From Nitrosomonas oligotropha (GTDB taxonomy: Bacteria; Pseudomonadota; Gammaproteobacteria; Burkholderiales; Nitrosomonadaceae), in the NCBI RefSeq assembly GCF_900106555.1, contig NZ_FNOE01000006.1, positions 1-64,000 on the forward strand: a stretch of DNA of 64,000 nucleotides, read 5' to 3'. A program made the translations under genes and the position numbers. This document shows, piece after piece, positions 54,153-63,759 of this stretch. The number at the start of each line of letters is the position of its first letter. The stretch's first letter is position 1. Below the pieces are notes generated by a model that saw only the letters and a program-made list of their open reading frames with translations, did no database searches and was not told the DNA's origin.

Positions 54153-55525
54153 CCACTCAAGTACCGTCCAGCTGGTTGCAAGCGCTGCGGGTTTATACGC
54201 ACCCGCGCGTGCTTGGCATGCTGTCGCTGGGATTTTCCGCCGGGCTGCCACTGCTGCTGATCATGGGCACATTGTCGTTCTGGCTGCGTGAAGCAGGCAT
54301 CGACCGCGCAACCATCGGCTATTTGAGCTGGATCGGCCTGGCGTACAGCTTTAAATGGCTGTGGTCACCGCTGGTCGACCGCTTGCCGCTGCCGCTGTTG
54401 ACGCGCTGGCTAGGCCGCCGTCGTGCGTGGTTGTTGCTGTCACAGATCGTCATTACCTGCGCGCTGATAGGCATGGCCGTAACCGACCCGGCCGCCAATC
54501 TGACGCATTTGGTATTTTTCGCACTCGCGGTGGCGTTTGCTTCAGCGACTCAGGACATCGCGTTGGATGCCTACCGCATCGAAGCCGTCGCAGTGGAATT
54601 GCAAGGCGCGATGGCGGCGACTTATCAAGCAGGCTATCGTATCGCGATGATTCTGGCTTCCGCCGGTGTGCTGTGGATCGCCGCCGCGATTGATACAACG
54701 GCCGATACCTACGATCACGCGCCGTGGCGCTTCGCTTATTTGGTGATGGCGGTCAGCATGGCGGTCGGGATGATTACGACGCTGATCATCCGCGAACCGG
54801 ATGTGCCTTACAGCCGATTGATTTCCGACAATGAGAAAATCGCCCGGCAAGCCATTGCGAAGTGGCAACTTCCTGCACGCATCGGCAATCTGCTGGTATG
54901 GCTGTACGGTGCACTAATCGCGCCATTCCGCGATTTTATCGTGCGGCATGGGCGCCAGGCATTACTCATCCTGGGATTGATCGCGATCTACCGCATTTCC
55001 GATGTCGTCATGGGCGTTATGAGCAATCCGTTTTACGTTGATATGGGTTACAGCAAGGACGAAGTCGCGACGATCTCCAAAGTATACGGCGTGATCATGA
55101 CGATCGCTGGAGCTGCAATCGGCGGCGTGCTGACGGCGAAGATCGGTATCATGCGCACACTGTTTCTGGGTGCCGTGTTATCCGCCGCGACCAATTTGCT
55201 GTTTGTCTGGCTCGCCGGGCGCGGCCACGATGTCAGCGGGCTGGTGTTCACCATCTCGGCCGATAATCTCTCCGCCGGTATCGCCTCCAGTGCTTTTATC
55301 GCTTACCTATCCGGCCTGACCAATTCGGCGTATTCGGCGACGCAATATGCGATATTCAGCTCGGTGATGTTGCTGTTGCCGAAATTCATCGCCGGTTTCA
55401 GCGGTCAGTTCGTCGACGCTTACGGTTACGAAAGCTTCTTCATCGCCACCGCGCTATTGGGCCTGCCCGTTTTAGTTCTGGTCTGGCTGGCCGGACAAGC
55501 CACATTTGCCCATTCCAGCGAATAA
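54149..55525 (+). CDS. ampG: AmpG-like muropeptide MFS transporter
   Basis: 458 residues with twelve to fourteen membrane helices. The N-terminal pattern LGFSAGLPLLLIMGTLSFWL and the segment SWIGLAYSFKWLWSPLVDRLPLPLL are diagnostic for AmpG permeases, and AFASATQDIALDAYRIEA marks helix 4. It imports anhydro-muropeptides for recycling. It is translationally coupled to xth and lies 17 bp upstream of zapE. Confidence 0.9.
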   Translation: MTTQVPSSWLQALRVYTHPRVLGMLSLGFSAGLPLLLIMGTLSFWLREAGIDRATIGYLSWIGLAYSFKWLWSPLVDRLPLPLLTRWLGRRRAWLLLSQIVITCALIGMAVTDPAANLTHLVFFALAVAFASATQDIALDAYRIEAVAVELQGAMAATYQAGYRIAMILASAGVLWIAAAIDTTADTYDHAPWRFAYLVMAVSMAVGMITTLIIREPDVPYSRLISDNEKIARQAIAKWQLPARIGNLLVWLYGALIAPFRDFIVRHGRQALLILGLIAIYRISDVVMGVMSNPFYVDMGYSKDEVATISKVYGVIMTIAGAAIGGVLTAKIGIMRTLFLGAVLSAATNLLFVWLAGRGHDVSGLVFTISADNLSAGIASSAFIAYLSGLTNSAYSATQYAIFSSVMLLLPKFIAGFSGQFVDAYGYESFFIATALLGLPVLVLVWLAGQATFAHSSE

Positions 55526-55542
55526 ACCACCACCATTCATCC

Positions 55543-56748
55543 ATGTCACAAGCGTCACAAAAAACCGGCCCCGAAGCGGAATACCATGCCCTGATCGAAG
55601 CGGGCGAGCTGAAGCCGGACGCCGGTCAAGCCAGTGCAGTAACCGCACTCGAGCGTCTATACCGGGAATTGATCGATCTTCCGGCCGGGCACACGCGCGG
55701 CGAGCGTTCCAGATCGCGTTTATCGACGGTATTGTTCGGTTGGTTAAACAACAACAAACCGGCTCCGAAAGGGATTTATCTCTACGGTGGCGTCGGGCGC
55801 GGCAAATCGATGCTGATGGACTTATTTTATGCAATAGCACCAGTCACAGCCAAACGGCGCGTGCATTTCCATGAATTCATGCTCGATATTCACGCGCGAC
55901 TCAAAGCCTGGCATGAGCTTTCCGCGCGCGAAAAAATACAGCAAGGCGGACGCGCCAATGATGACGATCCCATGCCATTCATTGCGCGCAAAATCATCCA
56001 GGAAGCGCAGCTATTGTGCTTTGATGAGCTGCAAGTCACCGATATCGCCGATGCCATGGTGTTGACGCGGCTGTTCAAGGAATTGTTCGCCCAGGGTGTA
56101 GTGGTAGTGGCGACATCCAACCGCCCGCCCGATGATCTGTACAAGAATGGCCTGAATCGCCAGCGCTTTTTGCCTTTTATTGAGCAGATTAAGGAGAAGC
56201 TGGACATTATTCCGCTCGAGGGACCGGTTGATTATCGCTACAACCGCTTGCAAGGCGCGGAAACCTATTATTTCCCCATCAATGCGGCAACCACTGCGCA
56301 GTTATCGGCGGCGTTCTTCCGCCTCACCGACCGCCGCGTGGAAGACCGCGCCAAAGTGCCGAGCGAAGAATTAATTGTGCAGGGACGCCGGTTATTTGTG
56401 CCGAAAGCGGCGCGCGGCGTTGCCGTTTTCTCGTTTAAACGCTTGTGCGCCAACCCGCTCGGCACCGCCGACTATCTCGCCATCGCCCGCGCCTATCACA
56501 CTGTCATCATGGTTGCGATTCCGCAATTCACCCAGGAAAACAGCGATGAAGCCAGACGCTTTATTCATTTTATCGACGCATTGTACGAACATGGCGTCAA
56601 ATTCCTCTGCTCCGCCGCCGTACCGCTGCCATCGCTATATAGCGATGGCGATGCTGGTTTTGAGTTTGAGCGCACGGTCTCCCGCTTGACGGAAATGCAA
56701 TCGGAAGACTATCTGACCAGAGGTCACGGCAAAATCATTGCCGTCTGA
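55543..56748 (+). CDS. zapE: ZapE/AFG1-family ATPase
   Basis: 401 residues. An AAA-type ATPase with Walker A GGVGRGKSMLMD (about 83-94), Walker B LLCFDELQVTD and the AFG1-family segments HFHEFMLDIHARL and ATSNRPPDDLYKNGLNRQRFLPFI. In E. coli ZapE binds FtsZ and destabilises its filaments late in division. Third gene in an apparent xth-ampG-zapE transcript. Confidence 0.93.
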   Translation: MSQASQKTGPEAEYHALIEAGELKPDAGQASAVTALERLYRELIDLPAGHTRGERSRSRLSTVLFGWLNNNKPAPKGIYLYGGVGRGKSMLMDLFYAIAPVTAKRRVHFHEFMLDIHARLKAWHELSAREKIQQGGRANDDDPMPFIARKIIQEAQLLCFDELQVTDIADAMVLTRLFKELFAQGVVVVATSNRPPDDLYKNGLNRQRFLPFIEQIKEKLDIIPLEGPVDYRYNRLQGAETYYFPINAATTAQLSAAFFRLTDRRVEDRAKVPSEELIVQGRRLFVPKAARGVAVFSFKRLCANPLGTADYLAIARAYHTVIMVAIPQFTQENSDEARRFIHFIDALYEHGVKFLCSAAVPLPSLYSDGDAGFEFERTVSRLTEMQSEDYLTRGHGKIIAV

Positions 56749-56841
56749 ACAGACTTAGTTTTCCTCAGATACCGGAAAGTGCAAGCGGCAGCACGATACC
56801 TGGGGTGGCGTATCCAACTCAGCAATTATTGATGTAACACA

Positions 56842-57693
56842 CTAAATAGCCACACATGCCAGCACACCCAGATAAAAAGCGATTTCGGTGAGTTGCTGCA
56901 TCGCGCCCAAACAATCCCCCGTGTAGCCGCCGATGCGCTTTTTTATCACGAGGCTAAACCACACCCAGACAGCTACCACCGGCAATAAGCCCAGGTACCA
57001 GGAGGACTCCAACCAAAGCAGCGGCAATAAACCCGGCACAGCGGCAATACCCAGATGGGTAAGCGGCATCACGGTCGCAAGCGGTTTGGCCTTGCCTGCG
57101 TATTTCACATAGCGTTGCGTTGCCATCACCAGCACAGCACAAAAACGGCTCACACTATGGCCTGCTACCAGCACTGCCGGTACCAGCAGCGGCGAGAAAT
57201 GCGTCAGCGCGGTAAATTTTAACAACAGCGCCATGATAATGCTCACCGCACCATAGCTGCCAATCCGGGAATCTTGCATGATATGTAACACTTGTTCCTT
57301 TTCCCAGCCGCCCCCAAGCCCATCGACAGCATCCGTCAAGCCATCTTCGTGAAAGGCCCCGGTCAGCAATAAGGTAGCAACCATGCTGAGCAGAACAGCA
57401 ATGTCCTGCGGCAACACTGTGCTGGCAAGCATGTACACCAGGGCTGCAAAAGCCCCCACCATGATGCCCACCAAAGGAAAATACTTGGCCGCCAGATTCA
57501 GTTCCTGTTCCTGAAAATCCGGCAAATCAGGGACTGGAATGCGCGTAAAGAAACCGATAGCGAGTAAAAAACTGCGCCATTCCTGCTGGAAAAAAGGTCG
57601 ATTCGAAGAAGGAGTGTGCGACGGGATCGTCATGGGAGCTGAGTGTAGCGGCAACCAGCTTTTTTCGCTAGTGACTACATCAGTGAACATCAT
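56842..57693 (-). CDS. cobS: adenosylcobinamide-GDP ribazoletransferase
   Basis: 283 residues. The CobS motif FHEDGLTDAVDGLGGGW (about 113-129) with its metal-binding acidic residues is intact, with ILLKFTAL and several membrane helices as in the family. It joins the nucleotide loop to adenosylcobinamide-GDP to finish cobalamin. The N-terminal ~40 residues are unlike the family; an ATG at 57633 would shorten them. No other cobalamin gene or cobalamin riboswitch is visible next to it. Confidence 0.92.
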   Translation of the reverse strand: MMFTDVVTSEKSWLPLHSAPMTIPSHTPSSNRPFFQQEWRSFLLAIGFFTRIPVPDLPDFQEQELNLAAKYFPLVGIMVGAFAALVYMLASTVLPQDIAVLLSMVATLLLTGAFHEDGLTDAVDGLGGGWEKEQVLHIMQDSRIGSYGAVSIIMALLLKFTALTHFSPLLVPAVLVAGHSVSRFCAVLVMATQRYVKYAGKAKPLATVMPLTHLGIAAVPGLLPLLWLESSWYLGLLPVVAVWVWFSLVIKKRIGGYTGDCLGAMQQLTEIAFYLGVLACVAI

Positions 57694-57826
57694 TCAGAGC
57701 GGACCCATAGCGCACCTTGTTTTTCCTCTGCGCGCGGATACCGGTTTCAATGCACCGGCGGACTGAAAAAACCCCGGAATGGGTGTATCCTAAACTGATT
57801 TTCAACCGGCTCATGAGCATGGCAAA

Positions 57827-58735
57827 ATGAACATACTGATCACAGGCGCAACCGGGTTTATCGGCCGGCATTTGGTACAGCGTTTACAGCAAGATCAACA
57901 CACCATAACGGTACTGAGCCGCAACAGCAGCAAGGCCAGCGAACTGCTGAATGTACCCGCATTGGAATGGGATTATGCGACGCAAGATGTACCCGCCGAA
58001 GCGCTGCACGGTTGCCAGATCATCATCAATCTGATGGGTGAAAATCTGGGTGAAGGCCGTTGGGCAAAGGCGCGCAAACACGAGATTTACGCATCGCGCA
58101 TTCTCAGTACGAGAAAATTGGTCGCGGCTGCGCCGGATAGCTTGCAGGCTTTTGTCTGCGGCTCTGCCATCGGTATTTATCCGGGTACGGGTGATGATCT
58201 TTATGATGAATCGTATGCTGTACCTGAGCAGCTCAGTTTTATGCAAACCATTTGTCATGATTGGGAACAAGAAGCGGCGAGAATCGAAAGCAAAGGTGTG
58301 CGCCGGGTCAGTATTCGCACCGGTGTGGTACTCGGCCATGGCGGCATGCTGAAAAAATTGCTGCCAGTTTTCAAATTGGGCTTGGGCGGGCCGGTTGGCA
58401 ACGGTCAGCAGTGGCTGCCGTGGATACATCTCGAGGACATTGTTTCGGTCTACTGTAACGCTGCACTGGATACACGCTACCGAGGCCCGGTCAATGCGGT
58501 GTCACCCCACCCGGTGCGCTACCGCGAATTTGCAACAGCGTTTGGAAACGTATTGCACCGGCCCGCATTCTTCCCTACCCCGGCATTTATCCTGAAGCTG
58601 GCATTAGGCGAAGCTGCCGCGCTGGCTTTGAACAGTTATCACATCGCGCCCAAAAGATTGCTGGGAGAATACGGCTTCCAATTCAAATTCGATCATTTAC
58701 CGGCGGCATTGGCGGATTTATTTAACCATCACTGA
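57827..58735 (+). CDS. TIGR01777/YfcH-family NAD-dependent epimerase-like protein
   Basis: 302 residues. N-terminal Rossmann motif ITGATGFIGRHLVQRL, the family marker IINLMGENLGEGRW, and a C-terminal DUF1731 region (HRPAFFPTPAFILKLALGE..LNSYHIAPKRL). It is an extended short-chain dehydrogenase without a known substrate. It lies 26 bp upstream of the photolyase gene, as in some other proteobacteria. Confidence 0.9.
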   Translation: MNILITGATGFIGRHLVQRLQQDQHTITVLSRNSSKASELLNVPALEWDYATQDVPAEALHGCQIIINLMGENLGEGRWAKARKHEIYASRILSTRKLVAAAPDSLQAFVCGSAIGIYPGTGDDLYDESYAVPEQLSFMQTICHDWEQEAARIESKGVRRVSIRTGVVLGHGGMLKKLLPVFKLGLGGPVGNGQQWLPWIHLEDIVSVYCNAALDTRYRGPVNAVSPHPVRYREFATAFGNVLHRPAFFPTPAFILKLALGEAAALALNSYHIAPKRLLGEYGFQFKFDHLPAALADLFNHH

Positions 58736-58761
58736 ATTTTCCGGTCCGGCAGAACAATATC

Positions 58762-60063
58762 ATGACAACCCCAATTGCAGTTTTTTGGTTCCGGCGCGAT
58801 TTGCGTCTGGACGATAACGCCGGACTTTCGCATGCTCTGGCATCGGGACGCCCGGTTTTACCCATTTTTATTTTCGATCCGGACATTCTGGCCGGATTAC
58901 CGTGGAACGACGCCCGCGTCACGTTCATTTACGATACTGTACAAGCCCTGCGTGCCGAACTTGGAGCAAAGCATGCCAGCTCACTCGCGCTCTATCACGG
59001 CAAACCATTGGATGTTTTCGCGCAAATTCTGCGTTCACACCCGATTACCGCGGTTTACACCAATCATGACTATGAACCGTACGCACGCGAACGGGACGAA
59101 GCTGTGCGCCAATGGCTGGAAGCACAGGCGATAGCGCTTCGCACCTACAAAGACCATGTGCTGTTTGAAAAAGATGAGATCAGCAAGGACGACGGCGGCG
59201 CGTATACGGTATACACCCCGTACATGCGCAAATGGCGAAAGGTACAAAGCCAGACAACATTGACACCTTACGCGACCGCAGCCAAATTGACCCACTTGGT
59301 CAAACAAGCAGCGCTGCCGGATGTGTCATTGGCAGATATCGGTTTTACCCGCTCGGCAATGCCCATCCCCGCTTACCGGGTGGAACACGACAGGCTGCAA
59401 TACTACGCGCGCGACCGCGATTTTCCGTCGTTAGCCGCCACATCGTTGCTGGGGCCGCACCTGCGCTTCGGCACGGTCAGCATCCGGCAAATATTCCAAC
59501 ATGCATTCCCGCGTAGCGATATTTTTTGCAATGAACTAATCTGGCGCGAGTTTTTCAGTCAGATTCTCTGGCATTTCCCGCATACGCCACAGCGCAGCTT
59601 CAAGCCGCAGTACGATCGCATCCAATGGCGCAACAATGAGGCGGAATTCAAGCGCTGGTGCGAAGGCACCACCGGTTATCCCATCGTCGACGCCGGCATG
59701 CGCCAGCTCAATGCAACCGGCACCATGCACAACCGCGTAAGAATGATCACTGCGAGTTTTTTGTGCAAACATCTGTTGATCGATTGGCGCTGGGGCGAGG
59801 CGTATTTCGCACAAAAATTGTTGGACTATGAAATGGCGAGCAATGTCGGCAACTGGCAGTGGGTAGCGGGTTGCGGGGTTGATGCCGCGCCCTACTTCAG
59901 GATTTTTAATCCGAGTGCACAAACGGAAAAATTCGACAAACAGTTCGCTTACATTCAAACCTGGGTAAGCGATTGGCATACCTTAAATTATCCCGCACCG
60001 ATCGTTGATCACACATTCGCGCGCGAGCGCTGCTTGCAAGCGTACCAACAGGCCGTAGGGTAG
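58762..60063 (+). CDS. phrB: deoxyribodipyrimidine photolyase
   Basis: 433 residues. The N-terminal antenna domain (WFRRDLRLDDNAGLSHAL) and C-terminal FAD-binding domain are present, with LRFGTVSIRQIF, FFSQILWHFPH, WCEGTTGYPIVDAGMRQL, MHNRVRMITASFL and NVGNWQWVAGCGVDAAPYFR. These match class I CPD photolyases, which repair UV-made pyrimidine dimers using blue light. Complete. Confidence 0.95.
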   Translation: MTTPIAVFWFRRDLRLDDNAGLSHALASGRPVLPIFIFDPDILAGLPWNDARVTFIYDTVQALRAELGAKHASSLALYHGKPLDVFAQILRSHPITAVYTNHDYEPYARERDEAVRQWLEAQAIALRTYKDHVLFEKDEISKDDGGAYTVYTPYMRKWRKVQSQTTLTPYATAAKLTHLVKQAALPDVSLADIGFTRSAMPIPAYRVEHDRLQYYARDRDFPSLAATSLLGPHLRFGTVSIRQIFQHAFPRSDIFCNELIWREFFSQILWHFPHTPQRSFKPQYDRIQWRNNEAEFKRWCEGTTGYPIVDAGMRQLNATGTMHNRVRMITASFLCKHLLIDWRWGEAYFAQKLLDYEMASNVGNWQWVAGCGVDAAPYFRIFNPSAQTEKFDKQFAYIQTWVSDWHTLNYPAPIVDHTFARERCLQAYQQAVG

Positions 60064-60428
60064 CTAAACAGCATAACCTTCCGGTTTTGTTCCTGAATTA
60101 TTGCTTTTTGGCTGCTAACCGATTTACTGACTTGTTATGCCCACTGTTGATTTTCCAGGCTGGCAGAGTTGGTAATATATTCCATACTTTTTTTTTTAGT
60201 GTTATCCTTACTAGGAATAAGTAATTTTCTTATTCGTGATGAAACCATATCTTGTTTAGAAGGCACTTAGGTTGCACAATCATTTGATCTTCTAAAAAGG
60301 TCTTTTTCTGCGAAAGATAGTTTAATGCTGAATTAGATTTGGGATATGGCTTGTAGCTGATTAAGTTCCAACGTGACATTAAATTTGTTGATAAACAATT
60401 TTTGATTTTAATAACAAAGGAGATTTTC
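60064..60428. other. 365-bp region between phrB and the small lipoprotein gene
   Basis: No gene that I can support. It contains an A/T-rich stretch with a run of ten T (about 60187-60196) and presumably the promoter of the small lipoprotein gene. No clear terminator follows phrB. Confidence 0.5.
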
Positions 60429-60581
60429 ATGAAATACTCACTCTTAGCTATCGCCTTTATCGCATTTACAGCCACAGCCATTCTTGCTGGATGTGGCGAA
60501 CCAAAACCATACAACAAACCGCCAAGCTTATACAAAGATCCTGAATCAGGCGAAAGGCTGGGTGCTGAACCCACTAAATAA
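60429..60581 (+). CDS. small lipoprotein, 50 residues
   Basis: A 50-codon gene, ATG at 60429, TAA at 60579-60581, with AAAGGAG seven bases upstream. The product starts MKYSLLAIAFIAF and has a lipobox LAGC with Cys22; the mature part is about 29 residues, rich in Pro and charged residues (EPKPYNKPPSLYKDPESGER). It resembles other tiny entericidin- or LptM/YifL-like lipoproteins in layout; LptM helps LptD mature in E. coli, but this link is only a suggestion. A strong terminator follows 23 bp later, so the transcript is monocistronic. Confidence 0.72.
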   Translation: MKYSLLAIAFIAFTATAILAGCGEPKPYNKPPSLYKDPESGERLGAEPTK

Positions 60582-60604
60582 TAATCGGCTGGTTGATTAT
60601 CAAA

Positions 60605-60636
60605 CGGCTCCTAGCAGTTATGAGGAGCCGTTTTTT
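60605..60636 (+). terminator. Rho-independent terminator after the small lipoprotein gene
   Basis: CGGCTCCT (60605-60612) and AGGAGCCG (60623-60630) form a perfect 8-bp stem with a 10-base loop, followed by six T (60631-60636). Confidence 0.88.
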
Positions 60637-60785
60637 ATTACGGATCATTCAGAGAAGCAATTCCCTTCATCACTGCTCCAATCTTCTCACAGCAGCCACA
60701 TCAATCAGCACGGTTATCGTTCAGAATAGTTGCATTGATGTAGCTTATCCATACTGTTCCAGGCCCACCCGAATCAACATTTAAG

Positions 60786-63293
60786 ATGCTGCGCTACGCG
60801 CCCCCGGATCGCCTGAATATTTCCGGCTCATTGCAAGATGGGCTTGACTCCGCGCAAATAAAAATACGCCAGCAGCAATATGGCGACAACCGTATCGTTG
60901 AAATACCGCCAACGGGCTGGCGGGATATTCTCCGCAATACCCTTCGAGATCCGATGCTATGGTTCCTGCTCGGCACCAGTGCGTTGTTTTTGGCAGTTGG
61001 TGAATTGACCGAAGCCATTATTTTACTTGTCGCACTGATTCCTTTTCTCGGTATGGATGCCTATCTGCACCGGCGCACACAAGCATCCATTGCCGGCCTA
61101 AGCGATTGTTTGACAGCACAGACCACGGTGATACGCGACGGTCAGCCGCAACGAATCGCTGCGGCAGAACTGGTTCCCGGCGATTTGGTGCTGCTCGGCA
61201 CGGGCGAATCATGCCCTGCCGATGGACTGATCGAATATGCCGAAGATGTATTGTGCGATGAATCGTTACTGACGGGAGAAGCCTTTCCGGTGCGTAAACT
61301 TGCCGTCGCCGCTTTGCCGCATCAGGAACACACCGCGTATATAGCCAGTGCATCCTGGCTATTTGCCGGTACCCGTCTGTTAAAGGGCAACGTCCGCTTG
61401 CGCATTGTTTTCACCGGCGTGGAAACCCTCTATGGTGAAATCGTGCATTCGGCGATGCTAGGCACGCACACCCGCACACCGCTACAAAGTGCCGTCAGCA
61501 ACCTCGTCGCAATACTGCTGGCTGCAGCTGCTGTCATCTGCTTGGGCTTAGCGTGGGTGCGCTGGGAGCAAGGGCACGGTTTACTGGATGCGCTGCTGAG
61601 TGCGGTAACGCTTGCAGTGGCCGCATTGCCGGAAGAATTTCCCGTCGTTCTGACCTTCTTCCTCGGCGTCGGCGTCTACCGCTTAGCCAAACGGCAAGCC
61701 TTGGTGCGACGCGCTGTCGTAGTGGAAAACATTGGCCGCGTATCCTGTATCTGCTCCGATAAAACCGGCACACTGACGGAAGGCCGCTTACAGCTATCGC
61801 ACCGTTATCCGGCACAGGGTTTCAGCGAAGAGCGCTTGCTGGAAATCGCCGCAATGGCTTCGCGCCACGAAACAAGCGATCCGGTGGATCTGGCCATTCT
61901 TAATTCGCTGGAAACACCGTTGCACGACGCTGTGGTTGAAAGTTTTCCATTTACCGAAGACCGCAAATGCGAAGCCGCCATCATCCGCTCCAGCGATGCG
62001 CTGCTGGCCGTGCTTAAAGGCGCCCCGGAAATTGTATTGGCGCACTGCAAGCTTGATGGAACGGCACTTACCGGCTGGCAACAACGTATCGATGAACTGG
62101 CCGGCAGCGGGCACAAAGTAATCGCCTGTGCTTGGCAAACACTCGATGGCGCGAGCTGGCATGGCGGTGAACCGGATCGCGATTTCATTTTTGCCGGTGC
62201 GCTGGCATTCGAAGATCCGGTGCGCGAAGGTGTGCCCGGAGCCGTACTCTTATGCCGCGATGCCCAGATCCGCATCATCATGATAACTGGGGATCATCCC
62301 GCCACTGCGCGCGCGGTAGCCAGAGAAATCGGTTTAGGTGGAGCCACGCCGCAGGTGGTAACCGCGGATGAGATCCAAACGCAGTTGGTGCGCGGTGAAT
62401 CTGATGTTCTGCGCAACATTGATGTGATCGCGCGCGCCGTGCCCGCACAAAAATTGCTTCTGGTGCAAACACTGCAAAACAGCGGGGAAATCGTCGCCGC
62501 TACGGGCGATGGCATTAACGACGTGCCCGCCCTGCAAGCGGCCGATATCGGCATTGCCATGGGACAACGCGGTACCCGCAGTGCACGTGAAGTCGCTGCA
62601 ATCGTGTTGCTCGACGACAATTTCCACAGCATCGTGCAAGCCATCGCCGAAGGACGGCAATTATTCACCAACCTGCAGCTGAGCTTCCAATATCTGCTGA
62701 TGATTCATTTACCGCTCGTGCTCACCGCCGCGCTCATTCCGCTGGCCGGATACCCGATGCTGTATCTGCCCATTCATATCGTCTGGCTGGAACTGGTCAT
62801 TCATCCCACTGCATTGCTGGTATTTCAGGAGATAGCCGGCAATAAAACATTGGTGTACCAGCCGCCCACAAAGCAACTGCGCTTTTTCAGCAGGTGGCAG
62901 TGGTTCGCGATGGGATTGGCCGGATTAACCTTAACCGTGATTGTGACGCTGGCTTACATCCGCAGCTTGGGGGCTGGATACGATGTCGATCATGCCCGTG
63001 CGATGGCGCTGGTGACCTTGATCGCCGCCAGCGTGGGAATCACTGCCGTGCTGAGCCGCATGCATTCCAGTGCTGCGTGGTACATCGTCAGCCTCACCAT
63101 TGGATTGTCATGTTTGCTGGTGCAGATACCTGCGCTGGCGGGATTCCTGCACCTCGCACCGCTGCATGTTGACGACTGGCTATTAGCGATTGCCAGCGGA
63201 ATGATCGCTGCGGCATTGACATTACTGGGCCGCGTCAATGGATTGCGTATCTTCCGGGAGCGGCAAACACAATCCCAGCAACACAGCGATTAA
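60786..63293 (+). CDS. cation-transporting P-type ATPase (type II-like)
   Basis: 835 residues. Phosphorylation motif CSDKTGTLTEG (about residue 325), hinge TGDGINDVPALQAADIG, and KGAPEIV in the nucleotide domain are intact. The actuator motif reads LTGEAF, with Ala where most have Ser (TGES). The helix-4 ion motif reads PEEFP rather than the PEGLP of calcium pumps. About ten helices. No N-terminal metal-binding domain, so a copper/zinc pump is unlikely; calcium or magnesium export is possible. Singleton gene. Confidence 0.85.
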   Translation: MLRYAPPDRLNISGSLQDGLDSAQIKIRQQQYGDNRIVEIPPTGWRDILRNTLRDPMLWFLLGTSALFLAVGELTEAIILLVALIPFLGMDAYLHRRTQASIAGLSDCLTAQTTVIRDGQPQRIAAAELVPGDLVLLGTGESCPADGLIEYAEDVLCDESLLTGEAFPVRKLAVAALPHQEHTAYIASASWLFAGTRLLKGNVRLRIVFTGVETLYGEIVHSAMLGTHTRTPLQSAVSNLVAILLAAAAVICLGLAWVRWEQGHGLLDALLSAVTLAVAALPEEFPVVLTFFLGVGVYRLAKRQALVRRAVVVENIGRVSCICSDKTGTLTEGRLQLSHRYPAQGFSEERLLEIAAMASRHETSDPVDLAILNSLETPLHDAVVESFPFTEDRKCEAAIIRSSDALLAVLKGAPEIVLAHCKLDGTALTGWQQRIDELAGSGHKVIACAWQTLDGASWHGGEPDRDFIFAGALAFEDPVREGVPGAVLLCRDAQIRIIMITGDHPATARAVAREIGLGGATPQVVTADEIQTQLVRGESDVLRNIDVIARAVPAQKLLLVQTLQNSGEIVAATGDGINDVPALQAADIGIAMGQRGTRSAREVAAIVLLDDNFHSIVQAIAEGRQLFTNLQLSFQYLLMIHLPLVLTAALIPLAGYPMLYLPIHIVWLELVIHPTALLVFQEIAGNKTLVYQPPTKQLRFFSRWQWFAMGLAGLTLTVIVTLAYIRSLGAGYDVDHARAMALVTLIAASVGITAVLSRMHSSAAWYIVSLTIGLSCLLVQIPALAGFLHLAPLHVDDWLLAIASGMIAAALTLLGRVNGLRIFRERQTQSQQHSD

Positions 63294-63337
63294 CTTAACC
63301 GGTCATACAGCCTGCATCAACCGGCTTCAAACAGTTT

Positions 63338-63757
63338 TTATTTTTCAGACGGATCGGTAATAAAACCGATTTTTGTCAGACCGGCTTTGGCTGCAATACT
63401 CATGAGCCGCGCGACATGTTCGTAATGCGCCAGCTTATCGGCGCGAATATGCAATTCGGTATTGGGCGCTTGCGCTACTTTTGCTGCAAAACGCGGCGCC
63501 AACTGCTCCAATGCTACCGGCTCACCATTCCAAAAAAGACTGCCATCCGCGCGAATCGCCAGCTCGACATGCTCAGGCTGGGTGATATTGGGATTGCTTT
63601 CCGCTTTCGGCAAATCGATTTTAACGGAATGCGTCAGCAGCGGAGCCGTGATGATAAAAATAATCAATAGCACCAGCATGACATCCACCAGCGGCACCAC
63701 ATTGATTTCCGACATGGGCGCCTGGCGCCCGCTATCCTGCATGCTTCCAAAGGCCAT
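63338..63757 (-). CDS. exbD: ExbD/TolR-family biopolymer transport protein
   Basis: 139 residues. A single N-terminal membrane helix (about 22-42) with the proton-path Asp in EINVVPLVDVMLVLLIIF, followed by a periplasmic domain (about 50-135). With ExbB it uses the proton gradient to energise TonB-dependent outer-membrane uptake, or TolA. It lies two bases after the exbB stop. Confidence 0.92.
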   Translation of the reverse strand: MAFGSMQDSGRQAPMSEINVVPLVDVMLVLLIIFIITAPLLTHSVKIDLPKAESNPNITQPEHVELAIRADGSLFWNGEPVALEQLAPRFAAKVAQAPNTELHIRADKLAHYEHVARLMSIAAKAGLTKIGFITDPSEK

Positions 63758-63759
63758 TC

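Noticed and set aside
57694-57826. Cobalamin riboswitch upstream of cobS
   Set aside because: The 133-bp region is too short and I found no B12-box-like sequence.
60230-60574. A 114-codon - strand frame over the small lipoprotein gene
   Set aside because: It opposes a gene with a clear ribosome site, lipobox and terminator, and its sequence is Lys/Ser/Leu-rich without a domain.
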